From contig CAUEEP010000074.1 of NCBI GenBank assembly GCA_958450365.1, positions 248,001 through 312,000 on the forward strand: DNA of 64,000 nucleotides. The letters run 5' to 3'. Under the pieces are notes generated by a model that made no database searches, had not been told where the DNA came from, and saw nothing but the letters and a program-made list of their open reading frames with translations. The position numbers and the translations under genes were made by a program. The stretch is from Mesorhabditis belari (Eukaryota; Nematoda; Chromadorea; Rhabditida; Rhabditidae). Below, one piece after another: positions 46,297 through 59,400 of the stretch (position 1 is its first letter; every line of letters starts with the position of its first letter).

Positions 46297-49200
46297 ATGA
46301 GTCAATTGATACCTCCTAAAAATGGCGCTTTTGGGACGGTTTCCCTCGTTGATGATCCGTGAGTTATAAAAACAAATACTGCCAATACTTTAAAATTTTC
46401 TTTCAGTTTCAATTCTGGGATTTCAACGAAATCGTCATGGGAAGTAATCGGGAGAGGATCGTTTGGAAAAGTTTATCTTCTTAAAGAATATGAACCGTAA
46501 GTGATTTACTCAAATCTTGTAGCTTATTAGTTAGAAGAGTTTTACTCAAAGTTTTCATTTAGACCAATAGTGATGAAAAAAGGCTACAGTCAAAACCTCA
46601 TTGATCAATCTTCGGAAATGGGAATTCTGAAGGAATTAGTTCATGAAAATATCGTTCGATTCATCGATCAGCCACTCGATTTTGAATATGCAGGAAGTTC
46701 ATTTCTGATATTTCAGGAATATTGTTGTGAGGGATCGCTGAGAAATGGTGAGTGAGAGATGAGCGGATTGTGATTTTGTGTGCTGTTTAGTGATTTGTGA
46801 TCCGACTGTGAATTATTCGATGGCAACTCTCACCAAATGGGCGCACAACATTTTCTCCGCTTTACGGTTTTTGAAAATGAAACGAATCGCACACCGAGAT
46901 GTGAAACTGGAAAAGTGGGTGGATAGAAGGAAATGAATAGATGAATACAAAGAAGTTTTAGCATATTCGTTACCGAAGGCTTTGAGTTAAAACTTGGTGA
47001 TTTTGGGATTTTCAAACGGTTCGAGGATGGGAAAGAAGTAGCGATTGATAACGCTGGCACCCCAAACTACATGGCCCCTGAGCTGTTAGAAACTAGCAGT
47101 CAACTGAGTGAAGATGTACGGAAAATTTTAATTTGTACATCACATAAAAATAGTTAAGAGCGAAAAAATAGCGAAAACTTTAGGATCTCTATCAATGTGA
47201 TGTTTTTGCTGCTGGTCTCGTGCTTTGGGAGGCAACATTTAGAGAGTAAAAATTTCGTAAAAAAAGCTTCTGTGGGAAAAAATCTGGAAAAAAGAAACAT
47301 TTTTCAATTTTTCTTGATTTAGGCTTTTTAGCGCAATTTTAGGAGACTCCCCAACTCATCATCAGGAAACTCCCCAATTACTCTTCATTTCCCATCAACA
47401 ACCTCACCAGATGTTCAACAGTGTTTCGATTTAATTGAAAGGTTTCTAAAGGTTTACAGTCTAAAGGTTAAGGTCTAAAGCACTTTCGTTTTCTTCATTT
47501 CAGATGTTCATCTTCTAAAATTTCGATCAAATCTCGTCTAACAACTGAACAAGCCTTATTGGAAGTGGAATCACTGGGCGAGGTTATTCAATAAAATGCT
47601 TTGAGTACAGAAATTCTTTAGAACTTCAAATCCCTCATTTTCGAACCAGAAAGATCTCGAAATCAGTGTTTGAAGACTTTGCCTGAAGGTCTATGCATCG
47701 AGATGCCAACAACACATAACTCTTTGCATCCACCTGACGCAACATTTGGCACAGAGTCTCAAAAAACAAAACCAACTGAATCCAGAAAGATCGATTCGAC
47801 ATTCGAAAATCAGTTTAACCAATGGATCTCCAGAACTCAAAGGGAATCTAACTTCAAAAATATGATAGGAAAAACCCACAATGAAAAGCCGTGTAGTCAA
47901 TCATGCACATGTCGGAAAAGCACGAGTGTGTCTAATTATTTGGAGAATTTCCTTATCTTTCCAAAACATGCGGAAGTATTATTGGATAAAACGAAGGTCG
48001 CCAATGTCAATGCAACTCGAGAAGAGTTGAGAAAGAACTTTTTGAATTCAGTGGAGCAGATATGTGCTTCGGAAAAACCAACACTATTGATTCACCTGAA
48101 AGAAATGCACAACAATCTATCGAAATGGGATGATTTTTCCCGTTGCGACGAATCCCTTCAATCAACCGTCAATCATTTTGTTGAACTTCTCAAGTTTGAT
48201 ATAGCTTTGCAAGAGTTTTGCTACAAATTTGCAATGAAAACCTTATGGAAATGCCAAGCAAAGGGCTTTTCGTGGATGGAATTGTTGGACCTATTGAATG
48301 TCGCCATTCATAATGTTGAGGAGTGCGATCATATTTATATCCGTCGACGCCAATATTACAAGGTCGTCTTCACTGATTCGAGAGCTGAATGGTGTCAAGA
48401 GTATGGATTGGCGTTCACGAAAGATCTTCGAGAAATTCGAAAAGTGATACCTTATTACACATACATTTTCAATTCGCCATCAGTAATCGATCTCGAAGTG
48501 ATTCGTCGTGTTTTGCGTAGGAAGAAAGATGAGATCGGCAAATTTCAGCCTTACGATTGCAAAAGAGAAAAATTGTACAAAGATCTGAAAGGTTGGCATG
48601 AAACGCTTACCCTTTTTACTGGGATTGGATCGTTACCGAAAACCGAGTTAGAAGTGCTGCTTCAGACGTTGTCAATTGGAAGTGAAAGCCATTTTCCAGG
48701 ATATGCATTTTTCTTTAACTGGTTGCCCTTACAAAACCAAGAAACAAGTTGTCATTGTTCTGCCTTATGTGAAAAGAGGAAATTTTCGGAGACAGGGCTT
48801 CTTCATCATATTAACTTATGTTATGTTATGTGTAAAGAAAGGAATGAGAAACTAAAAGACCTCAGATTGGAAGAAAATACCCAGTTTGACTTGGAGAGTA
48901 TATATGAACTCGAACAAAGGGCATGCGGTGATGAATGCGTTTTCACTTTGAGCGTTGTTTGTCCAGATCGAAAAAAAAGCGACACGCAGTGTTTGACACG
49001 TTTCCCGGGTCTCATCTGGGAATCCAAGCCAAAGTATGCGATTCGCTCAGTTTGTGACTGTAAACCCATTCATTGTGCTGTTGGTAAATTTCCGGAAAAT
49101 GCTCCAAACAGTGAGGTTCAATTCGAATATTCGACATGTTTGAAATTAAATCAAAAAGAATTTCTGGAGACGCATTCACTTTTTGAGAAGGCTTTTCGAT

Positions 49201-49586
49201 TGCTAAATGAGTGGGAGGATCTTGAAAACATGAAAGAAATTAATTTATATTTAATCGAAAGTTTATTGGAGGAAATGAAAGACAAAGAAGATCCATCATT
49301 TGGTTTCTGTTTTATGCTAGTGAAGCAGTGTGATTTGCAAGAGGTTCGAAACAGAAACTTTTTCGTTTGTGATCATATGACTGCTGATAGTCGATTCGGC
49401 TTTCTGATAAACCTCGGAGGTCAATCGTTGCTCATAAGCAAAGATTTCCATCTGCAAGATTGTTGTATGTTTTGTATGAATCAATTTGTCGAACTGATTT
49501 ATGTCAGTCTTTACGAACTTGCTGATCTGTTAAGTATTATGCGACAGTATTTGACTCCTGAATGGCTGTATACGGGTAGTTTTTGA
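46297..49586 (+). CDS. Protein kinase with a 655-codon Cys-containing C-terminal exon (939 aa)
   Basis: Nine exons (46297-46358, 46407-46496, 46563-46747, 46791-46914, 46962-47115, 47184-47245, 47343-47441, 47504-47582, 47622-49586) join in phase. The kinase domain (about 30-280) has GRGSFGKVY (36-44), Lys56 in IVMKK, Glu69, HRDVKLEN (147-154), DFG (167-169), MAPE (191-194), a VLWEATF helix and RLTTEQALLEV at the end. All catalytic residues are present, so it is probably an active Ser/Thr kinase. The last exon encodes residues 285-939, which I cannot match to any domain. It is mostly helical-looking with Cys pairs (CSQSCTCRK, SCHCSALCEKR, VCDCKPIHC). If the last intron were retained, the protein would stop after GEVIQ, leaving a kinase-only form. 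The gene shares its plan with the one at 53416. Confidence 0.8.
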
Positions 49587-50261
49587 AGATCGAAATATTT
49601 CTAGCACGTTTTTAGAAGAAATGAACACAACAAAATTCCACAGTGTCCCAAAGATCGTCCCATTGCGTCTGCCTACGGGTGGTTTCTAAGATTCCTACAA
49701 AATGTTTTCTAATGCGTTTTTTAGAAGAACTGAACACGACATCATCACACATGACTTCAGAAGATTATCACGTAAAAATGGAATCGGCTTTCCAGAGATT
49801 TTGGTCAAATAACACGATTGGTTCGCTACCAAAAACCTACAAGTTTTGAAATTTTGTCTACAATTTTCTACAAGTGTCTACAAGTCTTGAAATTTTGAAA
49901 ATATTTAAGATTTTTGCACCTAACATTTTGCAATGCATTTGTAAAATTTTATCTGTGATCTGGTAGAAGTTCTGTTTTTGGCGCAGAAATAAACACCTTT
50001 TACAAAACTTTTGCTTACAAAAAGTTTATAAATATTTATTTGTTAAACTTGCTGTTTAATGCTGTTCAATTTCAGCGTGAACATTAAAAACATACAACAT
50101 GCGCAAACTATCCATTTCAATGGGCTTTTCTGTTTGATTGCTCACACAAAAGGAATGGGATTTGGTTGCGTTTCGATTTTCGGATAAGTCGGGGATAAGT
50201 CGGACCCTTATAAATTTTTTTAAATCCTTTTAAATTTTACTGCCAAACCTTCTAGGTTATA
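49587..50261. other. 3' flank of the kinase gene with a short duplication
   Basis: The last codons and early 3' sequence of the kinase gene (about 49567-49632) recur imperfectly at 49668-49750 (CTACGGGTGGTTTCTAAGAT and TTAGAAGAACTGAACACGAC). The rest is AT-rich and non-coding. Confidence 0.5.
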
Positions 50262-51505
50262 TTAGGTTGTTCGGATATAAACAATCGTTGCTAAAATTTT
50301 TGTTGTGAGAGAAGCTTTTAAAACATGTCTTTCTGTATTTAAAAGTACGTTATCTTGTGCATATTTGGAATTTTTTTAAATGGATAATTTCTTATTTTTA
50401 AGATCTTTTTTCTTGCTTTAGATGACCGACTTCAAATATCAAGTTTGCGTCTGCCTACTTTACGACTTCAAAACAGTCGCGGAATCCCATCGAGATTTGG
50501 TCAAAGCATTTGGGAATGATGTATTGTCCGAAAGCTGATGCCCAGCCTGGTTCCGACGCTTTCGGAATGGTGATGAAAGTCTCGAGGATGATGAACACTC
50601 CTGATGAACCTCAAGCGGTAGACAACGATACTTTGAGGGCTGCAATCGAATCGGACCCATGTCAAACGACGCGTGAACTTGCTCAACAGTTTATATGTTA
50701 AAATTCTACTATTGAAGAGCATCTTCACCCCATTGGAAAGACGATCAGATGCGGGAAATGGCTTCCTCACGAATTAAGCAGTGCAAATAAGGCTTCATGG
50801 GTCGCTATTGCCGGAATCCTCATCCGCCACGCTAAATATCATGGCTTTTTTGATTCTCTCGTTACTGGAGATGAGAAGTGGATCCATTTCGATAATACTA
50901 TTCGAAAACGGAAATGACTAGGACCAGGAGAACGGCCAAATCCGACCGTGAAACCGGACATTCATGGGAAAAAGGTCATGCTCTCAGTATGGTGGAATAA
51001 CAAGGGCCTTGTTTATTTTGAGCTTCTACAACCCGGCCAAACAGTCACATCAGACCTCTACAAACCGCAACTTGATCGGGTCAATCGAGCTCTCATTCGT
51101 TAAGGAGTAGACACATCGAAGATAAAGTTCATCCATAACAACGCTAGACTTCACGTTGCAAAAATGACTCAGCAAAAACTAGAGAATCTAGGATGGGAGG
51201 TTTTACCACATCCGCTGTATGCTCCCGATTTGGCTCTCTCAGATTACCTTTGATTCCGGTCGATTCAAAACTTTTTGGCCAATGAGAAATTCAAAAACCG
51301 TGAAGATGACCAAAATTGGGTCGCCAAGTTTTTCGAATCACAGCCGGCTGAGTTTTTCAGGAGCGGCATCAATTCTTTGCGCAAAAGATGGCAAGAAGTA
51401 ATCAATAATAATGGTGAATATATCTTAGATTAAACTGTGTTGTTTCTGTTTTTAAGATAAATTTTGTCAACGACTAAAACGCTCGTTTATATCCAAACAA
51501 CCTAA
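50262..51505 (+). mobile_element. Full-length but dead mariner element
   Basis: The 1244-bp element has TA on both sides and inverted ends TTAGGTTGTTCGGATATAAA. The transposase (about 50421-51433) reads MTDFKYQVCVCLLYDFKTVA, then WFRRFRNGDESLEDDEHS, then VTGDEKWIHFDN with the first catalytic Asp. The second site reads HNNARLH, where H-D-N-A-R-P-H is usual, so the second Asp is Asn. The third is ALSDYL. Several stops and frameshifts break it, and it ends LRKRWQEVINNNGEYILD. It cannot encode an active transposase. Confidence 0.88.
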
Positions 51506-51665
51506 TACATATGGCTCATATACAACATTCTAAGCACTCTTCAGCTAAACTCTTTTTCAAAAGTAGTGACTTTTTGGGCGACCAATTTTGTATGGGGAGG
51601 GTGGGCTTCTATTTGAGTATTTACGGTAGTATTTGTGTGTTGTGAATTGTGATTGGTTTTTATTT

Positions 51666-51960
51666 ATATATACATGCTTTATTCAGTTGAATAGCGAGAA
51701 AAAATCACAATAATTACCCGGGACACCACTCAAAACACACCCAAAAGATAAATAGATACCTCAAGAAAGGGTCACAGAGCAGTCAAATCAATTGTAGAAA
51801 TTGCGGCTTTAAATCTAGCCAAGGTGGGAATATCACGAAGATGAGGGGGTAAAATGTTTCAGAATTTAATAACTCGATTAAAAAAGAAACTGTGGGGGCT
51901 TTTAGAGGGAACGGAAGGTTGGCGTATGAGAAAAGGCCCCGTTCTGGAGGCCGTAGAGAG
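51666..51960 (-). mobile_element. LINE 3' fragment, second type
   Basis: The minus strand reads TRVIKFWNILPPHLRDIPTL and FKAAISTIDLTAL, stop, the usual end of a non-LTR reverse transcriptase. It begins at ATGCTTTATTCAG like the others, but the protein differs. Confidence 0.65.
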
Positions 51961-52033
51961 CTGATGAGAGACTGCAAATGTGAGACTCAAAAATGGAGGA
52001 CTGGAGAGACTCAAAAATCGAGGACCAGTTTGA

Positions 52034-52290
52034 GCACTTTCTTCAAAAGAAACCCATTTTGGTGTCAATAGAAAAGTTGTAGAGAATCAAAAATTAGGCT
52101 TATAGCCAAATTTCCAAAAATATACACTTTGTAGTTTCGCTTAAAATGCAAGTTTTGTGAAAATTCGTAAATTTGGCATTTCTTGAAAACCAGTTTTTGA
52201 ATAGCTCTGAAAATTTGGATATAAGCTTGATTTTTGATGCTCTACAACTTTTCCATGGACACCAAAATGGGTTTATTTTGAAGAAAGTGC
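52034..52290. repeat. Foldback/MITE with about 60-bp arms
   Basis: The left arm GCACTTTCTTCAAAAGAAAC (to about 52096) is inverted at 52229-52290 with few mismatches. One arm of the same family is at 10710-10790. Confidence 0.75.
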
Positions 52291-53415
52291 TTAAACTGTG
52301 ACATATGGCAATAGCAGTTTTCAATTCATCAATCCAATAGTTCATTGTTTCGGATACCATTCAGCATTGACAACATTTCGAAAAGGAAAAAACTTTCTTG
52401 AATTATGGAATATCCAAACGTTCACAATTCGGTCATAAATGTAACTTTCTTTGAAATTGAATAAAAGATAAAATAGATAAAATTTACGATAAAAGATTTT
52501 CTAGAAGCTTCAAGAAATGCACTGGATCGATTCATGAAAGAAACATAAATTTTTACATAAAGTAAAAACCCAAAATAAACTTTTAATATAAAAACAAAGA
52601 AAAATTTAGAGTTTTACGATAATTTTTGCCCTCCTTTGGATTTTGTTTTACACAATGGGATGGACAATTCTGTATTTCAATTGAACAGAGTAAGCTTAAT
52701 ATCTATCAACCTTATTGCAAAAGTTTGGTGCTAGCGCTTAGCTCCCCAGAGAATACGGTAAGCTTTATTCAGGGGCGTGTAATAGTAGTGCACCTCGTCG
52801 CGCCGAGTTGATGACTATTTTACGGTTTCGAAGTTTTCGCAGAAGTTCAACACTCTAATCCACCACAAGATCTCATCGTCAGCTACATTTTCCGACCGCA
52901 CATCGCTAGGTTCTGGTAAGCGGCTTCCAAGATTTCGAGCCATTTAGGCTCAGGGTGCACTACTATTAGAGAAAATACCGTATATGATAAATACCGTTCT
53001 AATTTTGTGTTGATATTATTAATCTGTCAACATTTTAACAACAGGTGACAAAAGTTTTTTTAACTCACTAAAAGCTCTGTAACCAAAATCCCAAAGATTT
53101 CGGTGAATAAAAACGATGAATATTTTATCATAACGTTTATTGGTTACTCTATATAGAGTTTCCGCTATATAAAGAAACATATACAAAATCGATTCCGTTA
53201 AATAGAGTTTCGACTCTATTCAAAAGCTACGAAATAAAACGAAATTTCACTTTTTTGTTGTGCTTTTTGAGGCAATGATTTCAAACCTTATTTGACGGTT
53301 ATTTCAGCTGATTGTGCAACAATAAAGGACCAATTAAAAGATGGAAACGGAAAATTTTTCTTTGAAAACTTTTTTTTCGAGAGACTTTTATTCTGTTATT
53401 TTGTCACTCAATTAA
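52291..53415. other. Upstream region of the pseudokinase gene with a small palindromic repeat
   Basis: At 52755-52982 a TAATAGTAGTGCACC block recurs inverted and both outer ends carry TACGGTA/TACCGTA, so a small MITE is likely. It overlaps a GCTTTATTCAGGGGCG piece like the LINE ends. No gene was seen before 53416. Confidence 0.45.
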
Positions 53416-56400
53416 ATGTCGTCTAAAAGTAATCCAGCTGGAGGGAAATTTAATCCGAAATATCTGTAAGTTTTTGAAAGAAATGGAATATTTTGAAGTA
53501 AAAATAGATTAGAAATTATTATAGGTTTTAAAAACTAAAAAATAAGCTCTACTTAGTTAAAAATTTAAACATAGTAAGCAAAAAAAACAAAAAGGTTTTG
53601 TTAGTAAGAGGAATTGAAGCCTCGATGGCAAAGAAACGAAGTCTTCCTCGCGCACTTAACTACTTGAGATCATCGGTGAGACCTATTAGGTTTAGGAAAA
53701 AGTAATGTCGGTTTTTGTCACGAAACTGTTTATTGCTAAAAACATAAACAAACGCACATCAATCAATGAGATATTCTCAATTATTATTGATGACTTGTCC
53801 CCATCTTTGTCGCAAGTCCCTGATCCCATCCTCAAAAAAAAAATGGGGAGTTTTGGTGCCAAAATAAGTGTCAACTGCTTTTTTTGATCTGTGCATGATT
53901 CTCGAACTTTTCTCTCATAAGAAAACTCTTCAACGACCGAAACAAAAAATAATCTGATAGGGTCGGACTATAAGGCAGAAGTTTCCAACCAAGCTCGTCG
54001 ATTTCCCTTATTTAAAATCATACCACAAAGCGGCTCGAAGTCGAAACTTTTCTTCTTGCATTTTGTACCTGAAAATATTCTTAAATTTGTAAAAATCAAA
54101 TATAATATGAAAGTATAGAAGTGCTTAGCTGATATCAATTTGAAAAAAAAAAATCGCATAAGCAAAGAACTAGAAAATTGCCAACAACGGGAATTCAAAA
54201 CCGACATTACTTTTTCCTCAACCTAATAGAAAATAAAGGGGTATAAAAGGGTCCACTTGTATTTCAAGGAAAAACATAAAAGTTGCGTCATAACTTTCTT
54301 TAAACTCAATATTTTTTTTTAATTTCAAAATCAATTTGATTCTAAAAAGTAATTTGATCACTGATTTGACTGATGACTGTAAAAGTTTTGTTTAGAAGAC
54401 TGAGTAAATATTCCATAAAGTTATCAAATTTTAGCCCGAAAATCCAAAAATTCTTCTCCAAGAATGAGTGCCCAAAATGGAATGATTTGGAAACGTTCGA
54501 AAGAGAAAAGAAATCTCTCCTCAGAACAAACAACTTTTCAAATATAGCAAAATATTTTGAGATCAATGACAATGGAGATCGATTTGAGTTTTTGATGGAG
54601 AGTTGGGAATGGGGATCGTTGAGAGATGGTTGGTTATATTCTTTTTCAAAAGTATTAGTTATAAGTAGCTTTGCCTATCGATATTTTCTCCGATATAGAC
54701 AAGTTTCCATGATAAATCATGGATAAATAGTCTATTTAGTGGATGAGTTGTCTGAATTGTGAATGTTTATCGATAAGCTCTTATCGATATCGATATTATT
54801 GAGAATATATACCAACTGGGGTTTCCAGTAGTGAGCTTATTGCATACATGAAATACACCAATCACAATTCACAACACACACAATACTAGGCTATATCGTA
54901 ACTTAATACACGCCTTCCTTGGATAACCCTACTCTTAATGGACGGTTTGGAAAACACCATAACTATACAAATATACAATCAATTTCTCTGAAAATTTGGC
55001 TATCTACCTAACTTTTTGTGCCCTATATTTTATCTATTGACACAAAGATAGATTTCCTTTAGCTAAAGTTTCTAAACCGCATCATCGAGTCGTCGCCCTT
55101 TTTGACTACCCGGCTTCACTCTCTCAAAAAACATCCAGACATCAGACATTTTAAAATCGGTTTTAATGTTATTTTGCAGAAAAACAATTGGCCTTTCTAG
55201 TGAAACAAACCGTAGTTCAATTGATGCATTTGTTGGTTTTAAACGGAACTACGAAAAGGAGCGAAAAGACTTATGCATCAACCAAATAAGACCTTTACTA
55301 GTCTACCCATCTAATCAAAGCCGGACGGGGGCGGAGCCTGCACACTCTGATTAGGGAAGAGACTCCTAGTTCATCCCATGGATTCGAACCAGAAACTAAC
55401 CGAGCCTGACGTTGCTTAACTTGGCAGATCTGACAGGATACTGTGTTTCAACGTGGCGAGGCCGTAGCTTTTATCGATACTTATCGATATCGAGACGTCT
55501 CTCTTGTAAGTCTAGTTATAAGTATAAAACCTTAGCAACCTTTCCGTTAGCAATATAAATCGGAAGATAGAACTCAATTTGCAAAACATAAATCAAAAAA
55601 GCAAAAACTTCTATGCCAAATAACTCGCGACAGAGACCAATTCAGTTAAATTTGATGGCAGATTTGGAAACAGCATTAAAAACTGCTTTCATGATTTCAT
55701 TTTATATGTTTCATTTGCAAACTTCACCTTAATTTAGAAGCATTTTCTAGATAGCTACCGTAAATACTGTAATAGTACCCCACCCCCATAATGATGGTGC
55801 GGAGTGTTGCGTAGTCTAGCTTTGAACGAGTTTTTCTCGAGACTGGTTTATGCTACAATGCGCGCTTAGGTATCAAAAAATAGCCCTGAATTTCAGCTAT
55901 TTTTTGATACCAAAGAGGCATTTTTGAAAGTACGGGTGCTTTGAAAAAAATGAAATACTAAAAAACTTTTGCGACTACGCGACTGTACGAGGGGGGTGGG
56001 GTACTATTACAGTATTTACTGTAGTTTTCTTTGATAAAGGGCAACACAGTTTACAATCAAATCAACAACATTTTCAGTGTATTCCTCTCCAAAATACATC
56101 TATACAATGAATCTCGTTCTCGATTGGAGTAAACAACTCTTTAGTGCACTTGGTTATTTAAACTGTAGGAATATCCTCCAGCAAGATATTTGCCCTGAAA
56201 AGTGAGTGAATTTTCTACTAAAGAAGATCTACGAAAGTCATTTGTTACATTTAGTGTGATTATGACAGGGGATTTTTCTTTGAAATTAGCCTATTTCCCA
56301 ACAATTCCCAATTTAATCGGTGGACAGCGATATGAAGGAGTTGAGAAATATGGAAGAGCTGAATGGGATGAGGTTTGAAAAATAAGTTTTGAAAAATTTT

Positions 56401-59400
56401 AACAAATTTTTTAGTCATTTAAAAACCAAGTTTACTCGATTGGGTTAATTATTTGGGAGATTATCGAAAGAAGGTTTGAGTTTTCAAAAAAAAATCTTAT
56501 TTAAAGATTTTAGGAGAGTTTTCGAGGAATATGATAGAGATGGAAAGTTTCAAGTCGATCAACTTCATCAGGATCTAAAGACGGGAAAATTCCTGCTCCC
56601 ATGGCCGAAATGTGAAAGCCGATTGGCGGTGATTGTTGAATTGTGAGTTCTAATGATAGGAAATTTGTTATTTACAATCTTAACTATATTCTACTTATTA
56701 CTAAATAAGTGATTTATAACAAGATCCGGTAAAAGTATGACTTTAGCCCTCAATTTTCAGATGCACTCGATTAAATCTTGATGATCGACCTGGTTCATCA
56801 GATGCTTTCGATTTACCGTACTCAAAAATATCTCAACATGCAAGTAACAAAAAAGAGCCTCAGGTAAGCGCTATTAATTTGTGAGATCTAATAAAATAAG
56901 TAGATACCGTAATTGCTCAAAAAGCCATGGTTTATTAATCAATCCAAAAAGTGCTACTGTGCTGTTAGCGCCCCGCAGAAACACCCCCCTGCCGTTAGCA
57001 CGCCTTTGGTTTGGCGTTTTCGACACGCGATTCCTCACTTTTTTTAACATTTGCTGCAGTTGTTACCGTTCGCTTTCTTCCAAGCCCTGGTCGATCAGAA
57101 AAAGTGGTACTATGCTGTTAGCGCTCCTCAGAAATTGCGTCAATGCGGTTAGCGTCCCTGTGTCAATGCGGTTAGCGCCCCTCAAAATTCGCAAAATTTT
57201 GATTGTTGGTAGCGAGAACATGAATATTTCCAACCAAATATGGAGAACGAATTTTTAGAAATGATATATTAAGGAGAGGAGTGAGATATGATGTGTACAG
57301 GGTGCGCCATTTGCGCGTACTTGTATTTTCTGTATTTTTGGTGATGTTAGATAAAAGATACGATTTTAAAAGTAAGAAATTCGAATTCCTCGTAAAAAAC
57401 TGCTTTAGAAAACGTTTCTGGTTAATTTATAAGTGCAACACTATTTAAGACAATTGATGGAGAAGAGGGTCCGCTCAGGGGCGCTTTGGTCGCACATTTT
57501 TTTGGGGCTTCAGGCCTGTAACTTTTATGGATCAAAAGATTTTCAAGAGCCAAGATGTTTTTCGAAAACTAGACATAAAATGTGCCATTTTTTATATTGG
57601 GTGTATAAGGTTTTGGTCAACGACCGAGTTAGAACTTGGTTTTCCCATACAAATTTCCATCAAAGGAAATAACTGTAACTGTGCGACCAAAGCGCCCCTT
57701 AGCGGACCCTCTTCTCAATCAATTGTCTTAAATAGCGTTGCACTTATAAATTAACCAGAAACGTTTTCGAAATCAGTTTTTCACGAGAAATTCGAATTTC
57801 TTACTTTTAAGATCGTATCTTTTATCTAAAATTATCAAAAATGCAGAAAATACAAGTACGGGAACTTCTGGCGCACCCTGTATATGCTAATGTAAGTATG
57901 CAAATTTTGAGGGGCCCTAACAGCAAAGCACCCACAACGTTCAGGCTCTCAAAATGAAGATCCGGGAAGATGAACGTTGTTTGATTCGACCCATTGGATT
58001 TGATGGAACCGAAAATGAAGTTGAAATACAATCAGAAACCGTCAAAGTCTCAAAAATTGACAAAATCAAGCAAATATTCAATCAATCAAAAAAAATCGTG
58101 GAAAACACTGAAAAAGAGTTAGAAGGCGAAAACCGTTTCTTTTCATATCTTGTTGCTATGTTCCCCAAATCAAGGACAATCCAAAAGTTTCGAGAAATCC
58201 TCAAAAACGACATGTTATACTATATTTTGATGGAGAAGTCGAATAGTTTTTTCAATGATTATATTTTTCTAATCGATGAGAAACCGATTCTGAAATCCTA
58301 TACGGAAATGAATGACGAATTTTTCGAAATGTGGGAAAATGTCGAAGAAAAGGATATTCGAATGATTTCTTTGTTTCTTTTTCGGAAAGAAATCAAAATC
58401 CAACGGCTTGCCAACTATTTGCATCAAAAAATGAGCGAATTTTTCGATTGGGATGAAAATTTACCATTTTCTGACATAAAAGATACGATTTCTGGGGAAA
58501 ATGAGAAAAATTGGAAACTATTGAAATCTTTTGGAGCGTCATTTTGTAGAAAATTTTTAAATCCTTGTCTCGATCTACCAAATCCGGAAGAAATTCATTT
58601 AAAACTTGGGGTTTATTGGAAAGAATTCAATTCAAAAGAATCATATATTCTTTTATCGAAAAACGAAAAGCTTTGCATTTCTATCGATTTATCCCAAAAA
58701 CAAACTTTAATCGGAGATTTTTCGCAGAATTTCGATGAATTTAAGCCAAAATTCGCTCAAAATGAGGTTCATTATCGGAAAATCGGTTTCGGTTTTAATT
58801 ATTATCTTTTTTCAAACTTTGATACGGAAAAATTGAAAGAGAACTTTGGAATCAGTCTAATAAAAGAAATTCCCAGACTATTCCCTGCTTTTAATAGATA
58901 CGAAAATTATCATTTATTTATAAGCTATATCTTTCAATTGAATATCTCTCCCCTCAATTGGCCGTGGATTATTTATTCGGAAATTTCTCATTCACAATTA
59001 AGAGAATATTGTTATTTCCATGAGAACTGTTCAAAAAGGTTTCTTGGAGGAAAAGATTATCAACTTTTACCATCTTCTGAATTGGATTTCTTTCATTTTA
59101 TGATCAAACGAGGATATTCTAGACCAAGTAGACCCAGAATATTGGAGATACCGAAAAATGATGGAAAATCGGTGAAAGTCTTGGACCGATCGAGGAATCG
59201 AGTTGTTGACGAAATATTGACTTTTCATGATGTGGCTGACTATTTTGTTTGGTGGCCATTATATAGAATTGAGGATTTTATTAGAGATGGATATTATGGA
59301 CGGTTTTATGATGAGGAGAGGAGAAATGAAGTCTTTTATCCTTTTGGTCATCGAACATTTATGAGCTCAAGCGGAGGTATTCAACGAATTCCAATTAGAC

